This document shows, piece by piece, positions 1-8,361 of a stretch of DNA of 64,000 nucleotides. The notes under the pieces are model-generated. The model was not told where the DNA came from. It was given only the letters and a program-made list of their open reading frames with translations, and ran no database searches. A program made the position numbers and the translations under genes. Location of the stretch: the NCBI RefSeq assembly GCF_019303495.1, contig NZ_JAEVFI010000014.1:1-64000 (forward strand). The letters run 5' to 3'. Within the stretch, counting starts at the first letter, position 1. Each line of letters begins with the position of its first letter. The stretch is from Streptomyces sp. JJ66. GTDB lineage: Bacteria; Actinomycetota; Actinomycetes; Streptomycetales; Streptomycetaceae.

Positions 1-765
1 GGCGAGGGCACGGCCGGGCGGCGGTCGCGGGCCCGCACCGCGCAGGGCCGCACCACCGGTGCCCGCCGCCCGAGCGGCGCGCTCGGCACGCTGCACCTGG
101 CGGCGACCGTGCAGGCGGCCGCGCCGCACCAGCGTGCCCGGGGGCGCGGCGGGCCGGGGCTGGTCGTACGGCGGGACGACCTGCGGGAGGCGGTGCGCGA
201 GGGCCGCGAGTCCAATTTGGTGCTGTTCGTCGTGGACGCGTCCGGGTCGATGGCGGCGCGGCAGCGGATGAGCGCGGTCAAGGGCGCGGTGCTGTCCCTG
301 CTCCTTGACGCCTACCAGCGCCGCGACAAGGTGGGCCTGGTGACGTTCCGGGGCGCGGACGCGCAGCTGGTGCTGCCGCCGACGTCCTCGGTGGACGCGG
401 CCGCCGCACGGCTGGAGTCGCTGCCCACCGGCGGGCGCACCCCGCTGGCGGCCGGGCTGCTGAAGGCGCGCGAGGTGCTGCGGGTGGAGCGGATGCGGGA
501 CCCGGCGCGGCGTCCGCTGCTGGTGGCCGTCACCGACGGGCGGGCGACGGGCGGCCCTGAGCCGGTGGCCCGGGCGCAGCGGGCCGGGCGGCTGCTGGCG
601 GCCGAGGGCACGGCGTCGGTCGTCGTGGACTGTGAGTCGGGCCCGGTGCGGCTGGGGCTGGCGGGCGCGCTCGCGCGAGAGCTGGGCGGGCCTGCGGTGA
701 CGCTTGAGGAGTTGCGCGCGGACACGGTGTCCGCGCTGGTCAAGGACGTGCGGAGGGTCGCGTAA
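1..765 (+). CDS. VWA-domain chelatase subunit (ChlD/CobT-like), 5' end cut off
   Basis: C-terminal part of a magnesium/cobalt chelatase-type protein; the frame is open to the window edge, so the N-terminal part (probably the AAA+ module) lies outside. The visible part starts with an Arg-rich linker, then a von Willebrand factor A domain. Its MIDAS motif DASGS (in [12 protein letters not shown]) and a later TDGRAT segment are typical of ChlD/BchD-type subunits. Such subunits form the ATPase partner of the large chelatase CobN, which inserts cobalt into hydrogenobyrinate a,c-diamide. The stop overlaps the cobO start (TAATG), so the two genes are translationally coupled, which supports a cobalamin role rather than chlorophyll synthesis. 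CobN itself is not in view. Confidence 0.85.
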   Translation, partial: GEGTAGRRSRARTAQGRTTGARRPSGALGTLHLAATVQAAAPHQRARGRGGPGLVVRRDDLREAVREGRESNLVLFVVDASGSMAARQRMSAVKGAVLSLLLDAYQRRDKVGLVTFRGADAQLVLPPTSSVDAAAARLESLPTGGRTPLAAGLLKAREVLRVERMRDPARRPLLVAVTDGRATGGPEPVARAQRAGRLLAAEGTASVVVDCESGPVRLGLAGALARELGGPAVTLEELRADTVSALVKDVRRVA

Positions 766-1361
766 TGCCGCAGGGACAGCCGAGCGTGGTGCCCGACGAC
801 GGGCTGACGACGCGCCAGCGGCGCAACCGGCCGCTGGTCGTGGTGCACACCGGCATCGGCAAGGGCAAGTCCACGGCGGCGTTCGGGCTGGCGCTGCGGG
901 CGTGGAACCAGGGGTGGCCGATCGGGGTGTTCCAGTTCGTCAAGTCGGCGAAGTGGAAGGTCGGCGAGGAACGTGCGCTGCGGGTGCTGGGCGCGTCCGG
1001 TGAGGGCGGCACGGTGGCCTGGCACAAGATGGGCGAGGGCTGGTCGTGGGTACAGCGCGACATCGCCACCAGTGAGGAGGCGGCGCGCGAGGGCTGGGAG
1101 CAGGTCAAGCGCGACCTGGCCGCCGAAACCTACCGGCTGTACGTGCTGGACGAGTTCGCCTACCCGATGCACTGGGGCTGGGTGGACACCGCCGAGGTGG
1201 TCGCGGTACTGCGGGAGCGGCCCGGCACCCAGCATGTCGTCATCACCGGACGCAACGCGCCGCCGGACCTGGTGGAGGCCGCCGATCTGGTGACGGAGAT
1301 GGGCAAGGTCAAGCACCCGATGGACGCGGGCCAGAAGGGCCAGCGGGGCATCGAGTGGTGA
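765..1361 (+). CDS. cobO: Cob(I)yrinic acid a,c-diamide adenosyltransferase
   Basis: CobO/BtuR family, 198 aa, the normal length. It transfers the adenosyl group of ATP to the cobalt of reduced cob(I)yrinate a,c-diamide to form the upper ligand of coenzyme B12. The unusual P-loop GIGKGKST is at residues 30-37, YVLDEF (Walker-B-like) is near residue 130, and the protein ends in the family-typical KGQRGIEW. The ATG start overlaps the stop of the upstream chelatase gene by one base, and cobB begins 4 bp after its stop. Confidence 0.95.
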   Translation: MPQGQPSVVPDDGLTTRQRRNRPLVVVHTGIGKGKSTAAFGLALRAWNQGWPIGVFQFVKSAKWKVGEERALRVLGASGEGGTVAWHKMGEGWSWVQRDIATSEEAAREGWEQVKRDLAAETYRLYVLDEFAYPMHWGWVDTAEVVAVLRERPGTQHVVITGRNAPPDLVEAADLVTEMGKVKHPMDAGQKGQRGIEW

Positions 1362-1365
1362 TCGC

Positions 1366-2817
1366 GTGACGCACCTGCCCCGGCTCGTCATCGCCGCGCC
1401 CGCCTCGGGCTGCGGCAAGACGACCGTCGCCACCGGACTGATGGCCGCGTTCGCCGCGCGCGGCACCGCCGTGTCCGGCCACAAGGTCGGCCCCGACTAC
1501 ATCGACCCCGGCTACCACGCCCTCGCCACCGGGCGTCCGGGCCGCAACCTGGACGCCTACCTGTGTGGCCCCGAGCGCGTCGCACCGCTGTTCCTGCACG
1601 GGGCGGCGGGTGCGGAACTGGCCGTCGTGGAAGGCGTGATGGGCCTGTTCGACGGGGCGTCGGGGCAGGGCGAGACGGGCTCGACGGCGCAGGTGGCGAA
1701 GCTGCTGCGGGCGCCGGTGGTGCTGGTGGTGGACGCCTCCGCGCAGTCGCGCTCGGTGGCGGCGCTGGTGCACGGGTTCGCCTCCTGGGACCCCGGGGTA
1801 CGGCTCGCCGGGGTGATCCTCAACAAGGTGGGCTCGGTGCGGCACGAGGAGCTGCTGCGGGAGGCGCTGGACGGTGCGGGGGTACCGGTCCTGGGCGCTT
1901 TGCACCGGCGTCCTCGCGTGCACACGCCCTCGCGGCACCTGGGGCTGGTGCCGGTGGCCGAGCGTCGCGCGGAGGCGGTGGACGCGGTGACGGAGCTGGC
2001 CGGGCAGGTGCGGGCGGGGGTGGACCTGGACGCGGTACTGGCGCTGGCCCGCAGCGCGCCGCCGCTGCCGCACGTGCCGTGGTCGGCGTCCGAGGCGGTC
2101 AGCGGCGCAGGCGGTGGCACCGCGCCCGGGGGCGGTCGCGGAGACGCTGGCGCGGCCGTGGGCGCAGCCGGGAGCGCGGACGCCGACGCGGCCGTGGGCG
2201 CGTACACCGGGGCGGTCACCGGGCGCCGTCCGGTCGTGGCCGTCGCGGGCGGGGCGGCGTTCACCTTCGCCTACACCGAGCACGCGGAGCTGCTGCGCGC
2301 CGCGGGCGCCGAGGTGGTGCCGTTCGATCCGCTGCGCGAGGAGCGGCTGCCCCCGGGCACGGCGGGCCTCGTCATCGGCGGCGGGTTCCCGGAAGTGTAC
2401 GCGCCGGAGCTGAGCGCGAACGAGCCGCTGCGCCGCGCCGTCGCCCGGTTCGGCGGGCCGGTGGCGGCGGAGTGCGCGGGGCTGCTGTACCTGGGGCGGG
2501 AGCTGGACGGCGCGCCGATGTGCGGCGTGCTGGACGCCTCGGCGCGGATGACCGAGCGGCTGACGCTCGGTTACCGCGAGGCGGTGGCCGTGGGCGACAG
2601 CGTGCTGGCGGTCGCCGGGACCCGGGTACGCGGGCACGAGTTCCACCGCACCGCGACCGAGCCGGGGGCCTCGGCGGTACCCGCGTGGGGGCTGACCCGG
2701 CCTAGCCGGCGGACCGAGGGGTTCGTCAAAGACAACGTGCATGCCTCCTACCTGCATGTGCACTGGGCCGCCGAGCCCTCGTTGGCCCGGCGCTTCACGG
2801 AGAGGTGTGCGGCGTGA
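1366..2817 (+). CDS. cobB: Cobyrinate/hydrogenobyrinate a,c-diamide synthase
   Basis: Glutamine-dependent amidotransferase that amidates the a and c carboxylates of the corrin ring (CobB/CbiA family), 483 aa. The N-terminal ATP-binding domain carries PASGCGKTTV (about residues 12-21). The C-terminal class I-like glutaminase domain has the nucleophile Cys370 in ECAGLLYLG and the GHEFH segment near residue 424. A Gly/Ala-rich linker at about 240-286 separates the domains and is longer than I would expect, so probably a flexible insertion. GTG start. The stop overlaps the start of cobI in GTGA. Confidence 0.95.
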   Translation: MTHLPRLVIAAPASGCGKTTVATGLMAAFAARGTAVSGHKVGPDYIDPGYHALATGRPGRNLDAYLCGPERVAPLFLHGAAGAELAVVEGVMGLFDGASGQGETGSTAQVAKLLRAPVVLVVDASAQSRSVAALVHGFASWDPGVRLAGVILNKVGSVRHEELLREALDGAGVPVLGALHRRPRVHTPSRHLGLVPVAERRAEAVDAVTELAGQVRAGVDLDAVLALARSAPPLPHVPWSASEAVSGAGGGTAPGGGRGDAGAAVGAAGSADADAAVGAYTGAVTGRRPVVAVAGGAAFTFAYTEHAELLRAAGAEVVPFDPLREERLPPGTAGLVIGGGFPEVYAPELSANEPLRRAVARFGGPVAAECAGLLYLGRELDGAPMCGVLDASARMTERLTLGYREAVAVGDSVLAVAGTRVRGHEFHRTATEPGASAVPAWGLTRPSRRTEGFVKDNVHASYLHVHWAAEPSLARRFTERCAA

Positions 2818-3548
2818 GCGGCAACCCGAAGCTGATCGGGGTCGGTGTCGGCCCCGGAGACCCGGAACTGGTGACGGTGAAGGGGGTGAACGCGCTGCGC
2901 GCGGCGGACGTCGTGGTGGTGCCGGTGATGGACACCGGGGAACGCGGCCGGGCCGAGGCCACGGTGCTGCACTACGTGGACGCCGGGCGCGTGGTGCGGA
3001 TCGTGTTCGCGCTCAACGAGCGGGAGGACCGGGCGCGCCGGGAGGCCGCCTGGGACGCGGCAGGGGCACAGGTGGCCGAACTCCTGCGCGCTCACGGCAC
3101 GGTGGCGTTCGCGACGATCGGCGACCCCAACGTGTACTCGACGTTCACCTACCTCGCGCAGACCGTCTCGGGCCTCGTGACGGACGTGGCGGTGGAGACG
3201 GTGCCGGGTGTGACGGCCATGCAGGACCTGGCCGCCCGCAGCGGCGCGGTACTGACCGAGGGCACCGAGCCGCTGACGCTGGTGCCGGTGACGGCGGGCA
3301 CGGCGGTACTCAGGGCCGCGCTGGAGGGGCCCGGCACGGTGGTGGCGTACAAGTTCGGGCGGCACGCGGGCGAGGTCGCCGGGGCGCTGGAGAGCACCGG
3401 GCGGCTGGCGGGCGCGGTGTGGGGTTCGGCGCTGGGGCTGCCCGGCGAGTCGATCCGTCCGGCCGCTGACCTGGGCGAGGAGCCGCTGCCGTACCTGTCC
3501 ACCCTGATCGCGCCCGCGCGGCGCTCGGCCCGAGGGGGCAAGCTGTGA
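2814..3548 (+). CDS. cobI: Precorrin-2 C20-methyltransferase
   Basis: SAM-dependent tetrapyrrole methylase (CobI/CbiL), 244 aa from this start. It methylates C20 of precorrin-2. The family N-terminus LIGVGVGPGDPELVTVKG and the ATIGDPNVYSTF loop are present. I chose GTG at 2814 over the in-frame GTG at 2805: it gives the usual 4-bp overlap with the cobB stop and leaves the GGAGAGG ribosome-binding sequence 8 nt upstream. From 2805 that sequence would touch the start codon. Confidence 0.93.
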   Translation: MSGNPKLIGVGVGPGDPELVTVKGVNALRAADVVVVPVMDTGERGRAEATVLHYVDAGRVVRIVFALNEREDRARREAAWDAAGAQVAELLRAHGTVAFATIGDPNVYSTFTYLAQTVSGLVTDVAVETVPGVTAMQDLAARSGAVLTEGTEPLTLVPVTAGTAVLRAALEGPGTVVAYKFGRHAGEVAGALESTGRLAGAVWGSALGLPGESIRPAADLGEEPLPYLSTLIAPARRSARGGKL

Positions 3549-4624
3549 GAGACCCGGAGGGCACGCGGGAGGCCATCGGCACGCGGGACACGGAGCGCAC
3601 GCCACAGCGGCGCGGCAAGGTGACGATCGTCGGCGCCGGGCCCGGTGCGGCCGACCTGCTGACGTTCCGCGCGGCGCGGGCCATCGCGGAGGCGGACGTG
3701 GTGGTGTGGGCGGCGAGCCTGGTCCACGAGGACGTGCTGGAGCACGCGGCCCCGGACGCGGAGATCCTGGACTCGGCGACGCTGTCGCTGGAAGACGTGC
3801 TGGCGGTGTACGCCCGCGCCCAGCGCGACGGGCTGCGGGTGGCGCGCGTGCACTCCGGCGACCCGGCGCTGTGGGGCGGCACGCAGGAGCAGGTGGACCG
3901 CTGCCACGAGCTGGGTGTCGCGGTGGAGATCATCCCCGGCGTGTCCGCCTTCTCGGCGGTCGCGGCGGTGGCCCAGCGCGAGCTGACGATCCCGGAGGTG
4001 GCGCAGTCGGTGATCCTCACCCGGCTGGGCGGCGGCAAGACGCCGATGCCCCCGGGCGAGGAGGTGCGCGAGTTCGCCCGGCACGGCACGACGATGGCGC
4101 TGTTCCTGTCCGCCGCCCGCTCCGGCCAGCTCGCGGCCGAGCTGACCGAGGGCGGCTATGCCGAGGACACCCCGGTGATCATCGCCTACCAGGCCACGTG
4201 GCCCGAGGAGCTGATCCTGCACTGCACGGTGGGCACGCTGGCCGAGACCGTCAAGGAGCACAAGCTCTGGAAGCACACCCTCTTCCTCGTCGGCCCCGCG
4301 CTGTCGGCCTCCGGAACGCGCTCGCACCTGTACCATCCGGGCCACTTCCACGGTTACCGCCGCGCGGAGCCGTCGGCGCGGCGGGCCCTGCGCGCGGCCC
4401 GGCAGGGCGCTGACCGTGGCCCGGGGCAGGGCGGAACGGCACGCGGCACGCACGGCACCGGGGGCGGCCCGGCGCACGGCGCCCCACCGCACGGCGCCGA
4501 GGACACCGCCGGGCACCGGCCCGCGCCCGGCACCCCGCCCCACGGCCCGGACCAGCGCGCTCAGGACCAGCCCGGCCCGGACCAGCCCGGCCCGGAGCAC
4601 GGCACCGGAGACGGCCATGGGTAA
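3545..4624 (+). CDS. cobM: Precorrin-4 C11-methyltransferase with low-complexity tail
   Basis: Tetrapyrrole methylase CobM/CbiF, which moves a SAM methyl to C11. Residues about 20-260 carry the family motifs VTIVGAGPGAADLLT, HSGDPALWGGTQEQ and IPGVSAFSAVAA and correspond to the full usual enzyme. The remaining roughly 95 residues (to 359) are a Gly/Pro/His/Arg-rich tail without domain character, ending in a tandem DQPGP repeat. The GTG start overlaps the cobI stop by 4 bp. The stop overlaps the cobL ATG by 8 bp. Confidence 0.93.
   Translation: MRDPEGTREAIGTRDTERTPQRRGKVTIVGAGPGAADLLTFRAARAIAEADVVVWAASLVHEDVLEHAAPDAEILDSATLSLEDVLAVYARAQRDGLRVARVHSGDPALWGGTQEQVDRCHELGVAVEIIPGVSAFSAVAAVAQRELTIPEVAQSVILTRLGGGKTPMPPGEEVREFARHGTTMALFLSAARSGQLAAELTEGGYAEDTPVIIAYQATWPEELILHCTVGTLAETVKEHKLWKHTLFLVGPALSASGTRSHLYHPGHFHGYRRAEPSARRALRAARQGADRGPGQGGTARGTHGTGGGPAHGAPPHGAEDTAGHRPAPGTPPHGPDQRAQDQPGPDQPGPEHGTGDGHG
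4567..4596 (+). repeat. 15-bp perfect tandem duplication in the cobM 3' end
   Basis: The unit CCAGCCCGGCCCGGA occurs twice head to tail and encodes the repeated DQPGP of the CobM tail. It lies in a low-complexity stretch (about 4380-4770) that covers the extended CobM C-terminus and the Gly/Thr-rich N-terminus of CobL. Confidence 0.8.
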
Positions 4625-5972
4625 CCCGAACACCCGCGTCACCGTGGTCGGCACGGGCACCGGGCCGGGCGTCGGTACGGGCACCGGGACAAACCTCGGT
4701 ACCGCTGGCGGCGTCGGCGCCGAAACCGGAGCGGCACCCACGCCCGATCCCCAGGCGCCCCGTATCGAGGTGCCCGGGGACGTCACGCTCGTCGTCGGCG
4801 CGCGGCGGCATCTGGACGCCGCCGCGCTCCCACCCGGCGCCCGCCGCGTCGCCCTGGGCCCGCTCGCGCCCGCGCTGGCCGCGATCGAGGCCGAGGTGGC
4901 GGCGCCGGGCGAGCCACGGGTGTGGGTACTGGCCTCCGGTGACCCGGGGTTCTTCGGCATCGTGCGGGCGCTCGCGGAGCGGCTGGGACCGGAACGGCTG
5001 GACGTGCGGCCCTCGGTGCCCTCGGTCGCGGTGGCGTTCGCGCGGGCCGGGCTGCCGTGGGACGACGCGGCCGTGGTGAGCGCCCACGGGCGGGAGCTGC
5101 GCACCGCCGTCAACGTGTGCCGCGCGCATCCGAAGACGGCCGTGCTCACCGGCCCGGGCGCGGGCCCCGCCGAGCTGGGTGCGGCGCTGGCGGACACCGG
5201 TATCGCCCGCACCCTGGTGGTGGGCAGCGCGCTGGGCACCGCGCGCGAGGCGGTGGAGTGGCTCTCCCCCGCCGAGGCGGCCGGGCGCGCGTGGCCGGAG
5301 CCGGTCAGCGTCGTCCTCTCGCTCGCGCCCGGGCGCACCGTGGCACCGGCCCAGCGGGCGCTGGCGGGGCCGGTGCCCGCGCCCGCCGGCTGGGCGCTGC
5401 CCGAATCGGCGTTCGCACACCGGGATTCGATGATCACCAAGTACGAGGTGCGGGCGCTGGCGCTGGCCCGGCTCGGCCCGGGGCCGGGCGAGCTGGTGTG
5501 GGACGTCGGCGCGGGCTCGGGGTCGGTGGCCGTGGAGTGCGCCCGGCTCGGCGCGGCGGCGATCGCCGTCGAGAAGGACGCGGACGGCGCCGAGCGGTGC
5601 CGGGCGAACGCCGCCGCGCACGGCGTGGACGTACAGACCGTGCACGGCAGGGCGCCCGGGGCGCTCGCCGGGCTGCCCGATCCCGACGCGGTGTTCGTCG
5701 GCGGGGGTGGCGCGGACCTGCCCGCCGTCGTCGCCGCCTGCGCCGCCCGCGCCCGGCGCTGCGTCGTGGTCACGCTCGCCGCGCTCGACCGGGTGCCCGG
5801 CGTGCGCGCCGCGCTGGCCACCGCCGGGCTGGAACCCGAGGGCGTCCAGCTCCAGTCGGCCCGGCTCGCGCCGCTGCCCGGCGAGGTGACCCGGCTCGCC
5901 TCGGTGAACCCCGTCTTCGTCCTGTGGGGGAACAGGAACCGCTCTACCAGCTCACAAGGAGTCACCTCGTGA
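4617..5972 (+). CDS. cobL: Precorrin-6Y C5,15-methyltransferase (decarboxylating)
   Basis: Two-domain CobL (CbiE+CbiT fusion), 451 aa, which methylates C5 and C15 and decarboxylates the C12 acetate. The N-terminal methylase domain carries VLASGDPGFFGIVRAL and NVCRAHPKTAVLT. The C-terminal domain carries the SAM-binding VWDVGAGSGSVAVECARLG. ATG at 4617 is chosen because it follows directly on cobM; the frame is open further upstream only because it crosses the low-complexity cobM tail. The first strand (VTVVG) is followed by roughly 35 extra Gly/Thr/Pro-rich residues before VTLVVGARRHL, an unusual insertion near the first substrate loop. Confidence 0.92.
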   Translation: MGNPNTRVTVVGTGTGPGVGTGTGTNLGTAGGVGAETGAAPTPDPQAPRIEVPGDVTLVVGARRHLDAAALPPGARRVALGPLAPALAAIEAEVAAPGEPRVWVLASGDPGFFGIVRALAERLGPERLDVRPSVPSVAVAFARAGLPWDDAAVVSAHGRELRTAVNVCRAHPKTAVLTGPGAGPAELGAALADTGIARTLVVGSALGTAREAVEWLSPAEAAGRAWPEPVSVVLSLAPGRTVAPAQRALAGPVPAPAGWALPESAFAHRDSMITKYEVRALALARLGPGPGELVWDVGAGSGSVAVECARLGAAAIAVEKDADGAERCRANAAAHGVDVQTVHGRAPGALAGLPDPDAVFVGGGGADLPAVVAACAARARRCVVVTLAALDRVPGVRAALATAGLEPEGVQLQSARLAPLPGEVTRLASVNPVFVLWGNRNRSTSSQGVTS

Positions 5973-7717
5973 TCGGCCTGATCTCCGCCACCGCGGCCGG
6001 TGCCGCCGCCTGCGACCGACTGGCCGCCGCCTGGCCCCACCGTGCCCGCCGCTACCCCGGGCCCACCGCCGAGGCGGTGCGCGCGGCGTTCGCCGAGTGC
6101 GACCAGCTGGTGTGCTTCCTGGCCACCGGCGCCACCGTCCGGCTGCTGGCCCCGCTCCTGCGCGACAAGACCTCCGACCCGGGTGTCGTCTGCGTGGACG
6201 AGGCGCAGCAGCACGCGGTGGCCCTGCTCGGCGGCCACGCGGGCGGCGCGAACGCCCTCGCGGACAAGGTGGCCGAGCAGCTTCCGGGCTGCCGCCCGGT
6301 GGTGACCACGGCCACCGACGCCACCTCCGTGCCCGGCCTGGACACACTCGGCTGGCCCGTGGAGGGCGCCGTCGCCGCCGTCAGCCGGGCCATGCTCGAC
6401 GGCGAACCCGTCCGTCTGGTCTCCGATGCCGTCCACCCCCTTCCAGCTCTGCCCCCGAACGTATCGGCAACCACTGACAGTGACGTGTCGTTGCTGGTCA
6501 GCGATATGCTCCGGCCCCAGGATCAGCCGCCAGGCACGTCGCCGGACCAGCCGGGCGCGCGGCAGGCCGTGTTGCGGCCGCCCACGCTGACGGTCGGGGT
6601 CGGCGCCAGCCGGGGCGCGCCCGTCGAGGAGGTGCTGACGCTCATCGCGGCCGCCCTGGCCGACGCCGGTCTCTCGCCGCGCTGTGTGGCCGGGCTGGCC
6701 ACCGTGGAGGCGAAGGCCGGGGAGCCGGGCCTCGTCGCCGCCGCCGGACAGCTCGGCGTCCCGCTGCGCGTGCACCCCGCGTCCGAGCTGGCCGAGGTCG
6801 CCGTGCCCCACCCCTCGCAGGCGCCGCAGGACGCCGTTGGCACGCCGAGCGTCGCCGAGGCCGCCGCGCTGCTCGAAGCCGGGCCGGGCGCCGAACTGGT
6901 GGTGCCCAAGCGCAAGTCGGTGCGCGCGGACGGCGCGCCCGCCATGGTCACCTGCGCCGTCGCCCGGCGCCGTCCGCGCGGGCGGCTGGCCGTCGTCGGG
7001 CTCGGCCCCGGCGCCCGCGACCTGCTCACGCCCCGGGCCCGCGCCGAGCTGCGCCGCGCGTCCGTCGTCGTCGGGCTCGACCAGTATGTGACGCAGATCC
7101 GCGACCTGTTGCGGCCCGGCACCCGGGTGCTGGAGTCCGGGCTCGGCGCCGAGGAGGAGCGGGCCCGCACCGCGGTGGAACAGGCCCGGGCCGGGCACGC
7201 CGTCGCACTGATCGGCAGCGGCGACGCGGGCGTCTACGCGATGGCCTCCCCCGCGCTGGCGGAGGCGTCGGCGGACATCGACGTCGTCGGCGTGCCCGGG
7301 GTGACGGCCGCGCTGGCCGCCGCCGCGCTGCTGGGCGCACCGCTGGGCCACGACCACGTGTCCATCAGCCTGTCCGACCTGCACACCCCCTGGGAGGTGA
7401 TCGAGCGCCGGGTGGCGGCGGCCGCCGCCTCCGACCTGGTGGTCACCTTCTACAACCCGCGCTCGCGCGGACGGCACTGGCAGCTGCCGAAGGCGCTGGG
7501 CCTGCTGGCCGAGCACCGGACGCCGGGCACCCCCGTCGGCGTCGTGCGCAACGCTTCGCGCCCCGGCGAGCGGGTGTTGCTGACGACCCTGGGCGCACTG
7601 GACCCGGCGGAGGTGGACATGATGACCGTCGTGACCGTCGGCAACACCGCGACTCGCGCCGTCGCCGGCCGGATGGTGACGCCGCGCGGCTACCGCTGGC
7701 AGGAGGCCGGAGCATGA
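5969..7717 (+). CDS. cobJ: CbiG-CobJ fusion: precorrin-3B C17-methyltransferase
   Basis: 582-aa fusion. Residues 1 to about 335 are CbiG-like (GATVRLLAPLL, GGHAGGANALADKVA, then a GVGASRGAP C-terminal domain). In the anaerobic pathway CbiG opens the ring-contraction lactone. Residues from about 336 are CobJ/CbiH (RLAVVGLGPGARDLLTPRA, ALIGSGDAGVYAMA, FYNPRSRGRHWQL), which methylates C17 and contracts the ring. The GTG start forms a GTGA overlap with the cobL stop, so the full fusion is translated as one product. I remember this fusion as common in streptomycetes. Confidence 0.93.
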   Translation: MIGLISATAAGAAACDRLAAAWPHRARRYPGPTAEAVRAAFAECDQLVCFLATGATVRLLAPLLRDKTSDPGVVCVDEAQQHAVALLGGHAGGANALADKVAEQLPGCRPVVTTATDATSVPGLDTLGWPVEGAVAAVSRAMLDGEPVRLVSDAVHPLPALPPNVSATTDSDVSLLVSDMLRPQDQPPGTSPDQPGARQAVLRPPTLTVGVGASRGAPVEEVLTLIAAALADAGLSPRCVAGLATVEAKAGEPGLVAAAGQLGVPLRVHPASELAEVAVPHPSQAPQDAVGTPSVAEAAALLEAGPGAELVVPKRKSVRADGAPAMVTCAVARRRPRGRLAVVGLGPGARDLLTPRARAELRRASVVVGLDQYVTQIRDLLRPGTRVLESGLGAEEERARTAVEQARAGHAVALIGSGDAGVYAMASPALAEASADIDVVGVPGVTAALAAAALLGAPLGHDHVSISLSDLHTPWEVIERRVAAAAASDLVVTFYNPRSRGRHWQLPKALGLLAEHRTPGTPVGVVRNASRPGERVLLTTLGALDPAEVDMMTVVTVGNTATRAVAGRMVTPRGYRWQEAGA

Positions 7718-8361
7718 ACACCACCGGCGGCGCACGCGTCGTGCATCCCATCGAGCAGGAGTCGTACCGCATCCTGCGCTCCCGGCTGGACACCAGCCAC
7801 CTGCCGCCGCTGAGCCGCGCGGTGGTCGAGCGCGTCATCCACTCCAGCGCCGACCTGGAGTACGCCACCGACCTGGTGACCGACGAAGCGCACCTGCGCG
7901 CCGCGCACCGCGCGCTGCACGAGCGGCAGGCGCCGGTGGTCACCGACGTGGAGATGGTCGCGGCCGGGATCACCCGGCGGGCAGCGGTGTGCCGCCTGGC
8001 CGACGCGCGGGCCGAACCCGGCCTGACCCGCTCGGCGCACGCCGTGCGCCTGGCGTACGCGGAGGTCGGGCCCGGCGCGGTGTGGGTCGTGGGCTGCGCG
8101 CCGACCGCGCTGTTCGAACTCATCGCGCTCGGCGTGGCGCCCGCGCTCGTCATCGGCCTGCCGGTCGGTTTCGTCGGCGCGGCCGAGAGCAAGGCCGCGT
8201 TGCGCGAGAGCGGCCTGCCCGCCGTCAGCAACCTTTCCGAGAAGGGCGGTTCGGCCGTCGCCGCCGCGGCGCTCAACGCCCTGCTCTACACCAGTTTTCC
8301 GCCCGGTGAGCCCGCCGGGCGGACCGCACCACTCCGTCCCACCCCCGAGGAGACCCCGTGA
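7714..8361 (+). CDS. cobH: Precorrin-8X methylmutase
   Basis: CobH/CbiC, 215 aa, moves the C11 methyl to C12 to give hydrogenobyrinate. The catalytic histidine is in ERVIHSSADLEY (His43), the same position as the active-site His of the Pseudomonas denitrificans enzyme. The glycine-rich substrate-binding segments VVGCAPTALFELI and GLPVGFVGAAESK are present. ATGA overlap with cobJ; GTGA overlap with cbiX. Confidence 0.95.
   Translation: MNTTGGARVVHPIEQESYRILRSRLDTSHLPPLSRAVVERVIHSSADLEYATDLVTDEAHLRAAHRALHERQAPVVTDVEMVAAGITRRAAVCRLADARAEPGLTRSAHAVRLAYAEVGPGAVWVVGCAPTALFELIALGVAPALVIGLPVGFVGAAESKAALRESGLPAVSNLSEKGGSAVAAAALNALLYTSFPPGEPAGRTAPLRPTPEETP

Noticed and set aside
3149..7735. A 4.6-kb open frame on the - strand opposite the cob operon
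   Set aside because: It is opposite cobI to cobJ, whose protein families are certain. Its translation is Arg/Gly/His-rich and resembles no family; such frames arise from third-position GC bias.
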